A DNA stretch of 64,000 bases from Novosphingobium sp. (GCA_004211435.1 SECS01000001.1:1-64000), one strand, 5' to 3'; shown: positions 25,074 through 33,626, numbered from the stretch's first letter. Translations and numbers: made by a program. The notes: generated by a model not told the origin, from the sequence alone.

Positions 25074-26363
25074 ATGACCGACAATTCGAGTGGCATGTCG
25101 CAGGACAATTTCGTGCCTGTCGTCGATAGCGCCGAGCGCGCGCCCGCCGACTTCTCGTCGGACGAGGGCGCGCTGGCCTATGCCTATGGCGAGATCGACA
25201 AGCTCGTCCAATCGATGCGCTATTCGCTGAAGAAGCAGATTGTCGGCTGGCCCGCGGAAGACCGCGAGATCAACACCTACGAGGCGCTGCGCCACCTGCT
25301 GCGCAACATGAGCTTCGGCCACGCCGCGCATGTCGAGGGCGACTACGGCAACCCGACGCTGACCAAGATGGGCGGCACCAACCGCATCCAGTTCCAGCTG
25401 CAGTCGACCGATTGCAACTACCATTCGGCGATCCTCCACGGCGCCCACACCTATCGCCTCAAGGGCCATCGCGGCTCCTGCGCGGTGTTTCAGATCAGCA
25501 CCTACAACAGCCATTCGTGCGACTTCGTCGGCGGCTGGAAGATGATCGGCAACGCCAACAACGTCGACACGCCGCAATTCGCCGCGGGCCAGGACATCGA
25601 CGTTGTGCTGAGCCACAAGCGGCCCGCGGACCTCGGCCCCGGCCAGGTCTGGCTCGAACTGCCCGAGGGCCGCTGCGAGATGCATATCCGCCAGTATTAT
25701 GCCGACTGGTTCACCGAGCAGCCCGCCAATCTGATGCTGACCTGCGAGAACCAGGTCTTCCCCGCGCCGCTGCTCACGCGCGAGAGTTCGGAAGAGCGGT
25801 TCAAGCGCCTCGTCGACCTGCTGCGCGTCCACGCCGATTTCTGCGAGGCTGGCGTCAAGGGCCACCTCGCGTCGCCACCCGACCGGATCGCGCGCTTCGT
25901 CGTCCCCGGGGCTTTCGCCGGCACCGACTATTTCTCGGGCGCCTTCCGCTGCCGGCCCGACGAGGCGGTGATCATCGAGGTCGACAAGCCCGACTGCGAA
26001 TACTGGAACGTCGAGCTGACCCAGCTCCAGTGGGAGCCCGGCGACTGGTGGGCGCGGCTCCTCAACTACAACCTCGCACAGGTCCACTACGAGGCCGACG
26101 GCAAGGTGCGCTTCATCGCCAGCTGGAACGATCCGGGGCTGCCCAACTGGTTCGACTGCTCGGGCCGCACCACGCACCTCGTCGGCTTCCGCTTCTTCGA
26201 GACCAAGAGCGAGCAGGCCGAGCCGCGGGTCAAGGTGGTGCCGCTGGCCGAGCTCGCACAGCACATTTCCGCCGACATGCCGCGGATCAGCCCGGCCGAG
26301 CGGCAGGCGCAGATGGAGGCGCGGCTGGTCTCGGTCTACCGGAGGCGTTTCCATGACTTCTGA
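25074..26363 (+). CDS. DUF1214-like conserved hypothetical protein
   Basis: This 429-residue protein has no signal peptide or membrane helix. The C-terminal third has a pattern I associate with DUF1214 proteins: EYWNVELTQLQW near 306-317, then WNDPGLPNWFDCSGRTTHLV near 345-364. The N-terminal part, with YGEIDKLVQSM and HLLRNMSFGHAAH, is not assigned. Such proteins are often encoded in steroid, terpenoid or alkyl-chain degradation loci beside SDR and sulfotransferase-like genes, as here. No reaction is established. Its stop overlaps the next ATG by 11 bases, indicating coupling. Confidence 0.65.
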   Translation: MTDNSSGMSQDNFVPVVDSAERAPADFSSDEGALAYAYGEIDKLVQSMRYSLKKQIVGWPAEDREINTYEALRHLLRNMSFGHAAHVEGDYGNPTLTKMGGTNRIQFQLQSTDCNYHSAILHGAHTYRLKGHRGSCAVFQISTYNSHSCDFVGGWKMIGNANNVDTPQFAAGQDIDVVLSHKRPADLGPGQVWLELPEGRCEMHIRQYYADWFTEQPANLMLTCENQVFPAPLLTRESSEERFKRLVDLLRVHADFCEAGVKGHLASPPDRIARFVVPGAFAGTDYFSGAFRCRPDEAVIIEVDKPDCEYWNVELTQLQWEPGDWWARLLNYNLAQVHYEADGKVRFIASWNDPGLPNWFDCSGRTTHLVGFRFFETKSEQAEPRVKVVPLAELAQHISADMPRISPAERQAQMEARLVSVYRRRFHDF

Positions 26364-27537
26364 ACTCGATCAGGCCAAGCAGGCCTTTGCCTTCGAGCCG
26401 CTGCTCGACCAGGCCTTCGCCGAGGCCGGCACGGGTGCCAGTTCGTTCCGCGACGAAAGCTTCTTCGAGGGCCTGCATCGCGTCCTGGCGATCCCGCACA
26501 ACATCGCCATCTCGCTGAGCGGGGTGCAGATCATGCACGCGAACTCGCTGCGCTTCCTGGTCAACCGGCTGCGCTGGGAAGCCGACGTCGAGCGGCATCC
26601 CGAGATCCTCGACGAGGACGTCGACGATCCGATCGTCGTGCTCGGCCTGCCGCGCTCGGGCACGACCAAGCTGCAGCGCTTCCTCTCGGCCGATCCGGCG
26701 CTGCAGGCGACCCCGGCCTGGGCGATGTGGAACCCCGCGCCGTTCCCCGGCGAGATGCGTGGCGATCCCTCGCCCCGCCGCGAATGGGCCGCGCGGATGA
26801 TGAACGCGGTGACCAACACCGGCGAGACCTATCAGAAGATGCACGAGTTCGCCGCCGACGAGGCCGAGGAATCGAGCTTCATCCCGATCGCCAATTTCGA
26901 CAACATCGGCCAGTTCATCACCGCGCCCGACTATTCCTATCTCGACTGGCTGCGCTCGCGCAGCCGCGTGCCGTCGCAGGCGTACCTCAAGCAACAGCTC
27001 AAGTACCTGCAGTGGCAGAACGGCGGCAAGAACGACCGACCCTGGCTGCTCAAGAACCCCTGCAACACCGGCGAATTCCTCGAAGTTCTCGAGGTCTTCC
27101 CGCGCGCGACCTTCGTGATCTCGCGACGCGACATCTACAAGACGATGGGCTCGTCGATGCGCATGGGCACCGAAATCCTGCAGAACACCTTCGACCCGCT
27201 CGATCCGAAATTCGTCGGCCAGTACACTGTCGACATCTGGGCCTATGAGGCGAAGCGTTGTCTCGAACAGCGCCAGGCCAAGGGTTCCGAGGTGCGGCTG
27301 ATCGAGGCAGACTACCGGACTTGCGTGACCGATGGCATCAGCGTCGCACGCGAGGTCTATGCGGCGCACGGCCTGCCCTGGACCGCGCGGGGCGAGGCCG
27401 CGATGCGCCAATGGGACATCGACAACCCGCGTCACAAGCTCGGCTCCTACGGTTACGAGCTCGAGGACTACGGCTGGTCCGAGGAAAAGATCGCCGAGGC
27501 CTTCGGCCCAATCGCCGAAGATTGGCGCGGCAAGTAA
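26353..27537 (+). CDS. Sulfotransferase-family protein
   Basis: This 394-residue protein of the sulfotransferase fold has the 5'-phosphosulfate loop GLPRSGTTKLQRFL near 98-111 and the 3'-phosphate-binding region FVISRRDIYKTMGSS near 256-270. Bacterial members of this branch occur in many catabolic clusters, and their PAPS dependence is mostly untested. The start ATG overlaps the previous gene and follows GGAGG. No PAPS-synthesis genes are nearby. A second, more distant member lies at 58.5 kb. A role in tagging or activating a hydroxylated substrate is a guess. Confidence 0.8.
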   Translation: MTSELDQAKQAFAFEPLLDQAFAEAGTGASSFRDESFFEGLHRVLAIPHNIAISLSGVQIMHANSLRFLVNRLRWEADVERHPEILDEDVDDPIVVLGLPRSGTTKLQRFLSADPALQATPAWAMWNPAPFPGEMRGDPSPRREWAARMMNAVTNTGETYQKMHEFAADEAEESSFIPIANFDNIGQFITAPDYSYLDWLRSRSRVPSQAYLKQQLKYLQWQNGGKNDRPWLLKNPCNTGEFLEVLEVFPRATFVISRRDIYKTMGSSMRMGTEILQNTFDPLDPKFVGQYTVDIWAYEAKRCLEQRQAKGSEVRLIEADYRTCVTDGISVAREVYAAHGLPWTARGEAAMRQWDIDNPRHKLGSYGYELEDYGWSEEKIAEAFGPIAEDWRGK

Positions 27538-27549
27538 GGGAGAGATACA

Positions 27550-28059
27550 ATGATGTTCCTGCGCGGACACATGCAGAATGCCTATGTCACGCACGATCTC
27601 GACAAGGCGATCGAGATCATCGGCAACCAGTATGACATGGAGCCGTTTCAGCGGATCGATCCCGTGCTGACGATCAAGACGCCAAAGGGCAATCAGCCGA
27701 TGGCGAACCGCGTGGCGTCCTACTGGGCCGGCGGGCTCAACATCGAGATCATCCAGCCCGTTTCAGGCTATGTCGATGATTACCTGGCGATGCTGCCGAG
27801 CGATAAGACCGACTGCGTGCCGCGCTTCCACCACATCTCGCTGCGCCGAGACGACGAGGCCGAGATGCGCAAGGAGATCGCCGCGCTGGGCCTGCCGCTC
27901 GCTTTCGAGGGGCCGCTGACCAGCGAGGCCGATATCCCGCCGCTGATCTTCGTCTATCTCGACGGCCGCAAGTCGCTTGGCCACTACGTCGAGTTCACCT
28001 GGAAGAGCCCCGAGGCTTGGCAGTTCGTAGGTTGGCCAGAGGGTCGGCCGGTCTGGTAA
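27550..28059 (+). CDS. VOC-superfamily protein
   Basis: This 169-residue protein has the paired beta-alpha-beta-beta-beta units of the vicinal-oxygen-chelate (glyoxalase/dioxygenase) fold. NAYVTHDLDKAI near 10-21, IEIIQPVSGY near 59-68, FHHISLRRDDEAEM near 98-111 and GHYVEF near 153-158 supply likely metal-ligand His and Glu residues. It is the last gene of the SDR operon and a clear paralogue of the VOC protein encoded on the opposite strand at 28.1 kb. Activity could be isomerase, epimerase or ring cleavage. Confidence 0.85.
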   Translation: MMFLRGHMQNAYVTHDLDKAIEIIGNQYDMEPFQRIDPVLTIKTPKGNQPMANRVASYWAGGLNIEIIQPVSGYVDDYLAMLPSDKTDCVPRFHHISLRRDDEAEMRKEIAALGLPLAFEGPLTSEADIPPLIFVYLDGRKSLGHYVEFTWKSPEAWQFVGWPEGRPVW

Positions 28060-28065
28060 AGCGGC

Positions 28066-28085
28066 GGCCCGGGTAAGCCCGGGCC
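28066..28085. terminator. Perfect GC hairpin between convergent VOC genes
   Basis: GGCCCGGG, loop TAAG, CCCGGGCC. It sits between two convergent genes and could stop transcription from both sides; no U tract is present. Confidence 0.45.
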
Positions 28086-28092
28086 ACTCGCC

Positions 28093-28584
28093 TCAGGCCT
28101 TCACCGCTTTGCCCTCGGGCCAGCCCTGGCCTTTCCAGCCCTCGGCATCGGCCCAGACATATTCGAAGAAGTGCCCGAGGCTTTCGCGCGCGTCGAGATA
28201 GACGAAGACGAGGCCCGGCACCGAACCCTCGAACACGACCGGCAGCCCCAGGTCGGCGATCTCCTGGCGCATCTGCGCCTCGTCGTCGCGGCGCACGGCC
28301 ACGTGGTGGAAGACGGGTGTCGGATCCGATCTGTCGGCGCCGAGCACGCAGGCATAGGGATCGGTCCAGCCCTTGACCGGCTGGATCAACTCTATCTGCA
28401 CGTCGTCGCACCAGCCGAGCGCCACGCGCACGCTGGCCTCCTTGTCGCCCGTAGGCGTGGCCAGCACCATGTCGGGCTCGAAGCGGATCCAGTCCTTCAC
28501 ACCCCAGCGATCGCTGACGAGCGTCATCGCCGCTTCGAGATCATGCGTGATGTAAGCGTTCTGGTAGTGGTTCCTCAGGAACAT
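28093..28584 (-). CDS. VOC-superfamily protein, paralogue of the neighbouring VOC gene
   Basis: This 163-residue VOC-fold protein shares its layout with the convergent gene: MFLRNHYQNAYITHDLEAA at the start, IELIQPVKGW near 66, FHHVAVRRDDEAQM near 92-105 and GHFFEYVW near 141. The ATG at 28584 has GGAGGATC upstream; the frame is open further but unsupported. It appears to be an inverted-duplication product of the 27.5-kb gene. Transcription is separate from the operon. Confidence 0.85.
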   Translation of the reverse strand: MFLRNHYQNAYITHDLEAAMTLVSDRWGVKDWIRFEPDMVLATPTGDKEASVRVALGWCDDVQIELIQPVKGWTDPYACVLGADRSDPTPVFHHVAVRRDDEAQMRQEIADLGLPVVFEGSVPGLVFVYLDARESLGHFFEYVWADAEGWKGQGWPEGKAVKA

Positions 28585-28802
28585 GCGCCGATCCTCCGCC
28601 CGATTTCCTCGAAAGGTGCGGGGCGCACTTCGGGTCGTCAAGCGCGGCGACGGGCCGGTCAAGCACCTCTGCCGCCCCGGCCAATCCCCGCTCACCGGGC
28701 CGAAACAGGCTTAGCGAAATCTCAACCAAAACCGGTCCAAGAGCATGCGGACTTGGAAAAATGGTGGCCTGACCAGGGCAGGCAATAGGAAACCGAACGA
28801 GC

Positions 28803-31382
28803 ATGGAGCGCTTCCAGTCCCTGATTGCTCGCCTTAAAGGCACGCGGCGCACGCAGGCAGCGATCTTCGTCTGCGCCGCGCTGGCGATTGCCATGGGCCT
28901 GCTCGGCATGTCGGGCTGGGTCTTTGCCAGCGACGTCCTCCGCGTCCAACTGATCGAATACACGACCCTCAATCCGGCGACGGCCATCGGGCTCATTCTG
29001 GCTGGCACCTCGGTTGCCTTTACCGCGCTACGCCAGCGGCCCTGGGCCATGGGCGCTGCGCTGCTGGTGATCGCCATTGCCGCCGCGAAGATTGCAGACA
29101 TCGTGATCGGCGGAATCCCGGTCGATCGCCTGATCTTCACCGACCTGCTCGACAGCGGCATCGTTCCGCGCCCGAGCCGGATGGCACCGAACACCGCCGT
29201 CGCGCTCATGTGCGCAGGACTGGCGCTCTGCCTGCTCCAGACCCGCGGACGTCTGACGCGCCAGGGCGCGCAACTCCTGGCGATGTGGGTCATGCTCGGC
29301 GCGTCCTTCGTGCTGGTCGGCCACACCTTCAGCCTGTTCTACTTCAACCGTTTCGGAACCTATCTGCCGATGGCCAAGCCCACGGCGATCGGTCTCCAGG
29401 CGATCGGCTTCGCGGTCATGGCGCTGTCGCGCGACATCGGCCTCATGCTGGTGCTGCGCGACCGCGGTCCTTCGGGCGCCATGTTCCGGATCACCCTGCC
29501 GCTGATCATCGTCATCCCGCTGACCGTGGGCGTGCTCCGCATCCTGGGCGAGCGCAATGGGCTCTACGGCCGAGAGGCGGGGATGGCACTGCAGGTCATG
29601 GGCAATGTCATGGTCACTTCGACCCTGCTTCTGGCCTGCGCGATCGTGCTCTACCGCAGCGACATCGCGCGACGCCAGCAGGAGATCGAACTGCGCAACA
29701 GCGAACAGTTCAGCCGGCTGGTGGCTTCGGCCAACCCCGATTGCATCTCGCTGCTCGACGAAGACCACACCGTGCTCTTCGCCAACGAAGCGCTGCTGCG
29801 TGCTTACAGGCTCGACAACGTATCGCAGATCATCGGCAAGCCGTATGGCCATCTGCTCGACAACGGCACTCGGGCAGATCGCGACGCCGCCCTGGTTGCG
29901 GCGCGCGACGAGGGCAGCGGTCGCTTCACGCTGTGCTATCCCGACGCGGCGGGCAAGCCCCGCTGGTTCGACTCGATCATCTCGCGGCTGCCGGACGACC
30001 ACAATTGGCCGTTCCGCTACATGGTGATCTCGCGCGACGTCTCGGAAAAGCGCGAGATCGAGGACAAGGTTCGCTGGAAGGCATCGCACGACGACCTTAC
30101 CAAACTGCCGAACCGCGCCCAGTTCCAGACCCATCTCGATCGCCATGTCCGCCAGGCCGGGCAGGAAGGCTTTGCGCTCTTCGCGCTCGACATCGACAAC
30201 TTCAAGACGGTCAACGACACGCTCGGACACGACGCCGGGGATCGGCTGCTGAAGACCGTTGCCGAGCGCATCAGCCGCGCCGTCCGCCAGGGCGACGTCG
30301 TCGCCCGCCTGGCGGGCGACGAATTCGCGGTCATCGCGCGCAACGTGCGCACGGAGCCGGGCGCGGTGGCGTTGGCCGAGCGGATCTTCGACAGCCTGCG
30401 CGAGCCATGGCTCTACGAGGGCCGGCCGCACGAATGCCGTGTGAGCATCGGCGCGTCGCTCGCGCCGCGCCATGGCGATGGCGCCGAGGAACTTTTCAAG
30501 CACGCCGACATCGCGCTCTACGAGGCGAAGGCGCGCGGCAAGGGGCAGATCGCGGTCTTCCGTCAGACCATGAAATCGGCGGTCGAGAAGCGCAGCCGCC
30601 AGCTTTCGCTGGCCCGTCATGCGCTCAGCAGCGATTTCATCGTGCCCTATTACCAGCCCAAGGTCGAACTCAGCACGGGGCGCGTCGCCGGCTTCGAAGC
30701 ACTGCTGCGCTGGCGGCACCCGACCCAGGGCGTGCAGATGCCGGGCACGATCGCTGCCGCTTTCGAAGACCTGGAACTCGCGCATGAGATCACCGATCGC
30801 ATGCTCGGCCAGATCCTGATCGACATGCGTCGCTGGCTCGATCGCGGCCTGCCGTTCGGCCATGTCGCGATGAATGTCACCGCGTCGGATCTGCGCCAGG
30901 AGAATTTCTCCGATCGGCTGCTCACCAGCCTGGCCGAGCTGTCGTTGCCGCACGATTGCCTGCAGGTGGAGGTCACCGAAACCGTGTTCCTTGGCCGCGG
31001 CGCCGAATATGTCGAGCGGGCGCTACGGCAGCTTCACGATGCCGGCATCCGCGTTGCGCTCGACGACTTCGGCACGGGCTACGCCTCGTTGTCGCACCTC
31101 AAGCAGTTCCCGGTCGACATCGTGAAGATCGACCGTTCGTTCCTGCACGACTTCGCGCTTGATCCGCAGAACCAGGCGATCATCAACACGGTGATCAACT
31201 TGGGGCACAGCCTCGACATCGAGATCGTCGCCGAAGGGATCGAGACTCGCGAGCAGGAGCGGCATCTGCTGTCGCGCAATTGCACCTATGGACAGGGCTA
31301 TCTCTACGGCAAGGCGATGCCGGCGCTGCGTGTGCCGCGGCTGCTGACCACGTTCCAGAGCGAGTTTCAGCGCGCCGCCTGA
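28803..31382 (+). CDS. Membrane PAS-GGDEF-EAL cyclic-di-GMP protein
   Basis: This 859-residue protein has about eight predicted membrane helices in the first 285 residues, a PAS domain (about 300-415), GGDEF (about 420-580) and EAL (about 600-845). The diguanylate cyclase signature is AGDEF near 503 instead of GGDEF, with the inhibitory-site pattern RQGD just upstream. The phosphodiesterase motif FEALLRW near 631 and VEVTETVFL, LDDFGTGYASL and KIDRSF are intact. The enzyme is therefore probably an active c-di-GMP phosphodiesterase; cyclase activity is less certain. The sensor region is of unknown ligand. It stands alone between the VOC gene and a candidate RNA gene. Confidence 0.88.
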   Translation: MERFQSLIARLKGTRRTQAAIFVCAALAIAMGLLGMSGWVFASDVLRVQLIEYTTLNPATAIGLILAGTSVAFTALRQRPWAMGAALLVIAIAAAKIADIVIGGIPVDRLIFTDLLDSGIVPRPSRMAPNTAVALMCAGLALCLLQTRGRLTRQGAQLLAMWVMLGASFVLVGHTFSLFYFNRFGTYLPMAKPTAIGLQAIGFAVMALSRDIGLMLVLRDRGPSGAMFRITLPLIIVIPLTVGVLRILGERNGLYGREAGMALQVMGNVMVTSTLLLACAIVLYRSDIARRQQEIELRNSEQFSRLVASANPDCISLLDEDHTVLFANEALLRAYRLDNVSQIIGKPYGHLLDNGTRADRDAALVAARDEGSGRFTLCYPDAAGKPRWFDSIISRLPDDHNWPFRYMVISRDVSEKREIEDKVRWKASHDDLTKLPNRAQFQTHLDRHVRQAGQEGFALFALDIDNFKTVNDTLGHDAGDRLLKTVAERISRAVRQGDVVARLAGDEFAVIARNVRTEPGAVALAERIFDSLREPWLYEGRPHECRVSIGASLAPRHGDGAEELFKHADIALYEAKARGKGQIAVFRQTMKSAVEKRSRQLSLARHALSSDFIVPYYQPKVELSTGRVAGFEALLRWRHPTQGVQMPGTIAAAFEDLELAHEITDRMLGQILIDMRRWLDRGLPFGHVAMNVTASDLRQENFSDRLLTSLAELSLPHDCLQVEVTETVFLGRGAEYVERALRQLHDAGIRVALDDFGTGYASLSHLKQFPVDIVKIDRSFLHDFALDPQNQAIINTVINLGHSLDIEIVAEGIETREQERHLLSRNCTYGQGYLYGKAMPALRVPRLLTTFQSEFQRAA

Positions 31383-31401
31383 GGTCTCAGAGGCTTAACA
31401 C

Positions 31402-31427
31402 AAAAAAGCCCCCGCCGGAGCGGGGGC
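31402..31427 (-). terminator. Intrinsic terminator, minus strand
   Basis: GCCCCCGC, four-base loop, GCGGGGGC. On the minus strand it is followed by six T. The orientation rules out the upstream plus-strand GGDEF-EAL gene and points to a minus-strand transcript from the right, where no protein gene lies. Confidence 0.7.
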
Positions 31428-31590
31428 AAGACAGTCGTGTTTTTCGAGATCTGCCACCCGTGGTCATGGGCGGCGGACTCGACCGTCTTACAACGCCGGA
31501 GCTCCCTTGTCTCGCCCTTTGCCGGGCACTGTTTCAAAGCGGGACAAGCACTTAGCCGCGAAATCGAGCCACCCCGCCGACACTGCCCAA
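31428..31590 (-). ncRNA. Candidate structured non-coding RNA
   Basis: There is no protein gene in 31383-31709. On the minus strand this stretch folds as an outer stem (31564-31578 with 31470-31482, including CTCGA/TCGAG), an asymmetric internal bubble, and an apical stem (CTTGTC/GACAAG and CTTTG/CAAAG, 31506-31548). A strong intrinsic terminator follows at the 3' end. The overall shape, two stems around a large bubble, recalls 6S RNA, but I cannot show sequence homology. Boundaries are approximate. Confidence 0.45.
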
Positions 31591-31651
31591 ATACCGCCAT
31601 CGCGCCACGCCAGGCCGCCCGCGCCACCGGTGGGCGCCGCCCGGCGCAACG

Positions 31652-31676
31652 GGAACAAATTCCGAACCCTGTCGTT
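31652..31676 (+). promoter_or_regulatory. EcfG-type promoter of the GlsB-like gene
   Basis: An exact GGAAC-N16-CGTT match lies 34 bases upstream of the ATG at 31710. Confidence 0.75.
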
Positions 31677-31709
31677 AGGTTCTACACATCTGACAGGAGT
31701 TTGCGTGCC

Positions 31710-31979
31710 ATGACTCTCATACTCGTACTCGTCGTCGGCGGCGTCATCGGCTGGCTTGCCAGCATCGTCATGCGCACCGACGCCCAGCAGGGCATCCTGC
31801 TCAACATCGTCGTCGGCATCGTCGGCGCGCTCATCGCGGGCGTGCTGATCACCCCGCTTATCGGCGGCGCGCCGATCACCAGCGGCGCCTTCGACTTCAT
31901 GTCGCTGCTCGCCTCGTTCCTCGGCGCGGTGGTCCTGCTGGCGATCATCAATCTGTTTCGTCGCGGCTCGACGCGTTAA
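31710..31979 (+). CDS. GlsB/YeaQ/YmgE-family stress membrane protein
   Basis: This 89-residue protein has three predicted membrane helices (about 2-20, 27-48, 59-80). It carries the family's Gly-rich pattern GGVIGWLASIVMRTDAQQG and NIVVGIVGALIAG. This small transglycosylase-associated family is a frequent general-stress target in alphaproteobacteria. AGGAG precedes the ATG, an exact EcfG promoter lies upstream and a strong intrinsic terminator follows, so it is a monocistronic stress gene. The biochemical function is unknown. Confidence 0.88.
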   Translation: MTLILVLVVGGVIGWLASIVMRTDAQQGILLNIVVGIVGALIAGVLITPLIGGAPITSGAFDFMSLLASFLGAVVLLAIINLFRRGSTR

Positions 31980-32002
31980 GCCATAGACCTACGATACAAG
32001 AG

Positions 32003-32034
32003 GATGACGGGCCGATGTGCCCGTCATCTTTTTT
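32003..32034 (+). terminator. Intrinsic terminator of the GlsB-like gene
   Basis: A perfect 10-base stem GATGACGGGC with a six-base loop is followed by six T, 24 bases after the stop. Confidence 0.85.
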
Positions 32035-32110
32035 GCACGTCCGGGCTGGGCGCAGAAACCAGCCAAGGGCACGAGGGGTTTGAAGGGCAAGCATCATAGG
32101 AACCTGATCC

Positions 32111-32761
32111 ATGACCATTTCGCTCATTCCCCTGCCCTATCCCGCCGACGCCCTCGAACCGCATATCTCGAAGCGGACGCTCGACCTGCATCACGGCGCT
32201 CATCACAAGACCTATGTCGACAAGACAAACGACGCGATCGCCGGCACCAAGCTCGCCGACGCTGAACTCAACGACTTGGTCAAGGCCGCGAAGGACGATC
32301 CCAAGCTGTTCAACAACGCCGCGCAGGTGTGGAACCATGGCTTCTACTGGCACAGCCTGACTCCGGAGACGACGACGCCCAATGGGGCGCTCGCGAAGGC
32401 GATCGATCGCGACTTCGGATCGCTCGACGGGCTCAAGGAAAAGCTCGAAGCCGAGGCTGTCGGACATTTCGGTTCGGGCTGGGCGTGGCTGGTGGCCAAG
32501 GGCGACACCCTCGAGGTCGTGTCGACACACGACGCCCATTCGCCGTTCAGCGAGGACAGCGGCATTCCACTGCTGACGATCGACGTCTGGGAGCACGCCT
32601 ATTACCTCGACGTGCAGAACAAGCGCCCCGCCTATATCAAGGCGGTGCTCGACAAGCTGATCAACTGGCGCTTCGCTTCGGAGAATTTCGAGCGCGGCAG
32701 CGTCTGGCGCTATCCGAGCGAGGTCGAGCAGGCGACGGGCAAGCTCGAAAACGCGAGCTGA
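32111..32761 (+). CDS. sodB: Superoxide dismutase, Fe type
   Basis: This 216-residue cytosolic Fe/Mn superoxide dismutase has metal ligands in LHHGAHHKTYVDKTN (first His near 27), NHGFYWHSL (His near 75) and DVWEHAYYLDVQNKRP (Asp and His near 158-162). NHGFYWHS and the Gln/Ala pattern around it favour iron. It disproportionates superoxide to peroxide and oxygen. It ends in a bidirectional terminator shared with the convergent ecfG gene. I see no EcfG-type promoter upstream, although it sits within the stress locus. Confidence 0.92.
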   Translation: MTISLIPLPYPADALEPHISKRTLDLHHGAHHKTYVDKTNDAIAGTKLADAELNDLVKAAKDDPKLFNNAAQVWNHGFYWHSLTPETTTPNGALAKAIDRDFGSLDGLKEKLEAEAVGHFGSGWAWLVAKGDTLEVVSTHDAHSPFSEDSGIPLLTIDVWEHAYYLDVQNKRPAYIKAVLDKLINWRFASENFERGSVWRYPSEVEQATGKLENAS

Positions 32762-32781
32762 TCCAAAGCTGAAATCAAAAG

Positions 32782-32808
32782 AACGGCCCGCCAGATCGGC
32801 GGGCCGTT
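32782..32808. terminator. Bidirectional terminator between sodB and ecfG
   Basis: AACGGCCCGCC pairs with GGCGGGCCGTT over 11 bases with a five-base loop. T-rich sequence follows on both strands. Confidence 0.8.
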
Positions 32809-32820
32809 TGGTTTGTGGCG

Positions 32821-33366
32821 TCAGACCTTCTCGGGCTCGACGATGATCGTGTCGCGCTCGGGGTCGAGCAATCGCGCGAGCTGATCGCGGGCGCGGGCGA
32901 CGCGGCTCTTCATCGTACCGACCGCGCAATCGCTGATCTTGGCCGCTTCCTCGTACGTGAAGCCGCCGGCGCCGACGAGAAGCAACGCTTCGCGCCGTTC
33001 GGGCGAAAGCTTCATCAGCGCCACTTCCATGTCCGAGAGATGCAGCGGCGCTTCCTGATCGGCGTCCATCACCAGCAGGCGCTCGGCCGAATCCGGATCG
33101 TAGTCGGCCTGATGGCGGTTGCGGCGGAGTTCGCTGAGGAAATGATTGCGCAGGATCGCGAAGGTCCAGGCACGCATGTTGGTCCCGGGCGTGAAACGCT
33201 CGCGCGCGGTCCAGGCCTTGATCGCGGTTTCCTGCACAAGGTCGTCGGCAAAGTCGGGACGGCCGCAAAGGCCGCGCGCGAAGGCGCGAAGGTGCGGCAG
33301 AACGGCGAGCAGATCGCGCTTGAAGACCTCGTCGTCGTGAGCGATCGAGCCGTCAGTCACGCTCAT
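32821..33366 (-). CDS. ecfG: General stress response ECF sigma factor EcfG
   Basis: This 181-residue sigma factor directs RNA polymerase to GGAAC/CGTT promoters. Region 2 contains LRAFARGLCGRPDFADDLVQ near 26-45 and NMRAWTFAILRNHFLSELRR; region 4 contains FTYEEAAKISDCAVGTMKSR near 135-154. The ATG at 33366 overlaps nepR by 14 bases, so anti-sigma and sigma are translationally coupled. The neighbours nepR, sensor kinase and phyR make the assignment firm. In unstressed cells NepR holds it inactive; phospho-PhyR releases it. An EcfG-like promoter in front of nepR suggests autoregulation. Confidence 0.93.
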   Translation of the reverse strand: MSVTDGSIAHDDEVFKRDLLAVLPHLRAFARGLCGRPDFADDLVQETAIKAWTARERFTPGTNMRAWTFAILRNHFLSELRRNRHQADYDPDSAERLLVMDADQEAPLHLSDMEVALMKLSPERREALLLVGAGGFTYEEAAKISDCAVGTMKSRVARARDQLARLLDPERDTIIVEPEKV

Positions 33367-33556
33367 TTTTCGCCCGGTCGAGCTTTTTGAGCAGATCGTC
33401 AAAGCTGTCGGGCAGGGGTTCGTGCACGACGGAGTTGTAGAGCTGCCTCAGGCCATCGGCCCAGCCCGGCTCCGCGCGATCGCGTGCCGGTTCCGAACGC
33501 ACCTGACTAGGCTTCCGGTCATTCATTCCCGGTGGCTGGCTCAAAACAAACTCCAT
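33353..33556 (-). CDS. nepR: Anti-sigma factor NepR
   Basis: This 67-residue protein has the NepR core GLRQLYNSVVHEPLPDSF near 37-54, then DDLLKKLD, the two helices that wrap around EcfG or the sigma-like domain of PhyR. The N-terminus is disordered. The ATG at 33556 was chosen (AGGA nine bases upstream); ATG at 33526 is an alternative. Earlier codons would run into the promoter. It overlaps ecfG downstream. Confidence 0.9.
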   Translation of the reverse strand: MEFVLSQPPGMNDRKPSQVRSEPARDRAEPGWADGLRQLYNSVVHEPLPDSFDDLLKKLDRAKNERD

Positions 33557-33626
33557 CTTGCAAGGTCCTATTTCCTTCCAATCCGCCGGAGCGTCAAGCA
33601 CACCGCTCATTGCGACAGTCAGCAAT

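Noticed and set aside
24957-27594. Two long minus-strand frames of 465 and 435 codons
   Set aside because: Mirror the DUF1214-like and sulfotransferase genes, which have clear domains, ribosome sites and operon spacing.
29028-30953. 641-codon minus-strand frame
   Set aside because: Antisense to the GGDEF-EAL gene, with no recognisable domain.
31402-31427. Terminator of the GGDEF-EAL gene
   Set aside because: The T run follows the stem on the minus strand, not the plus strand.
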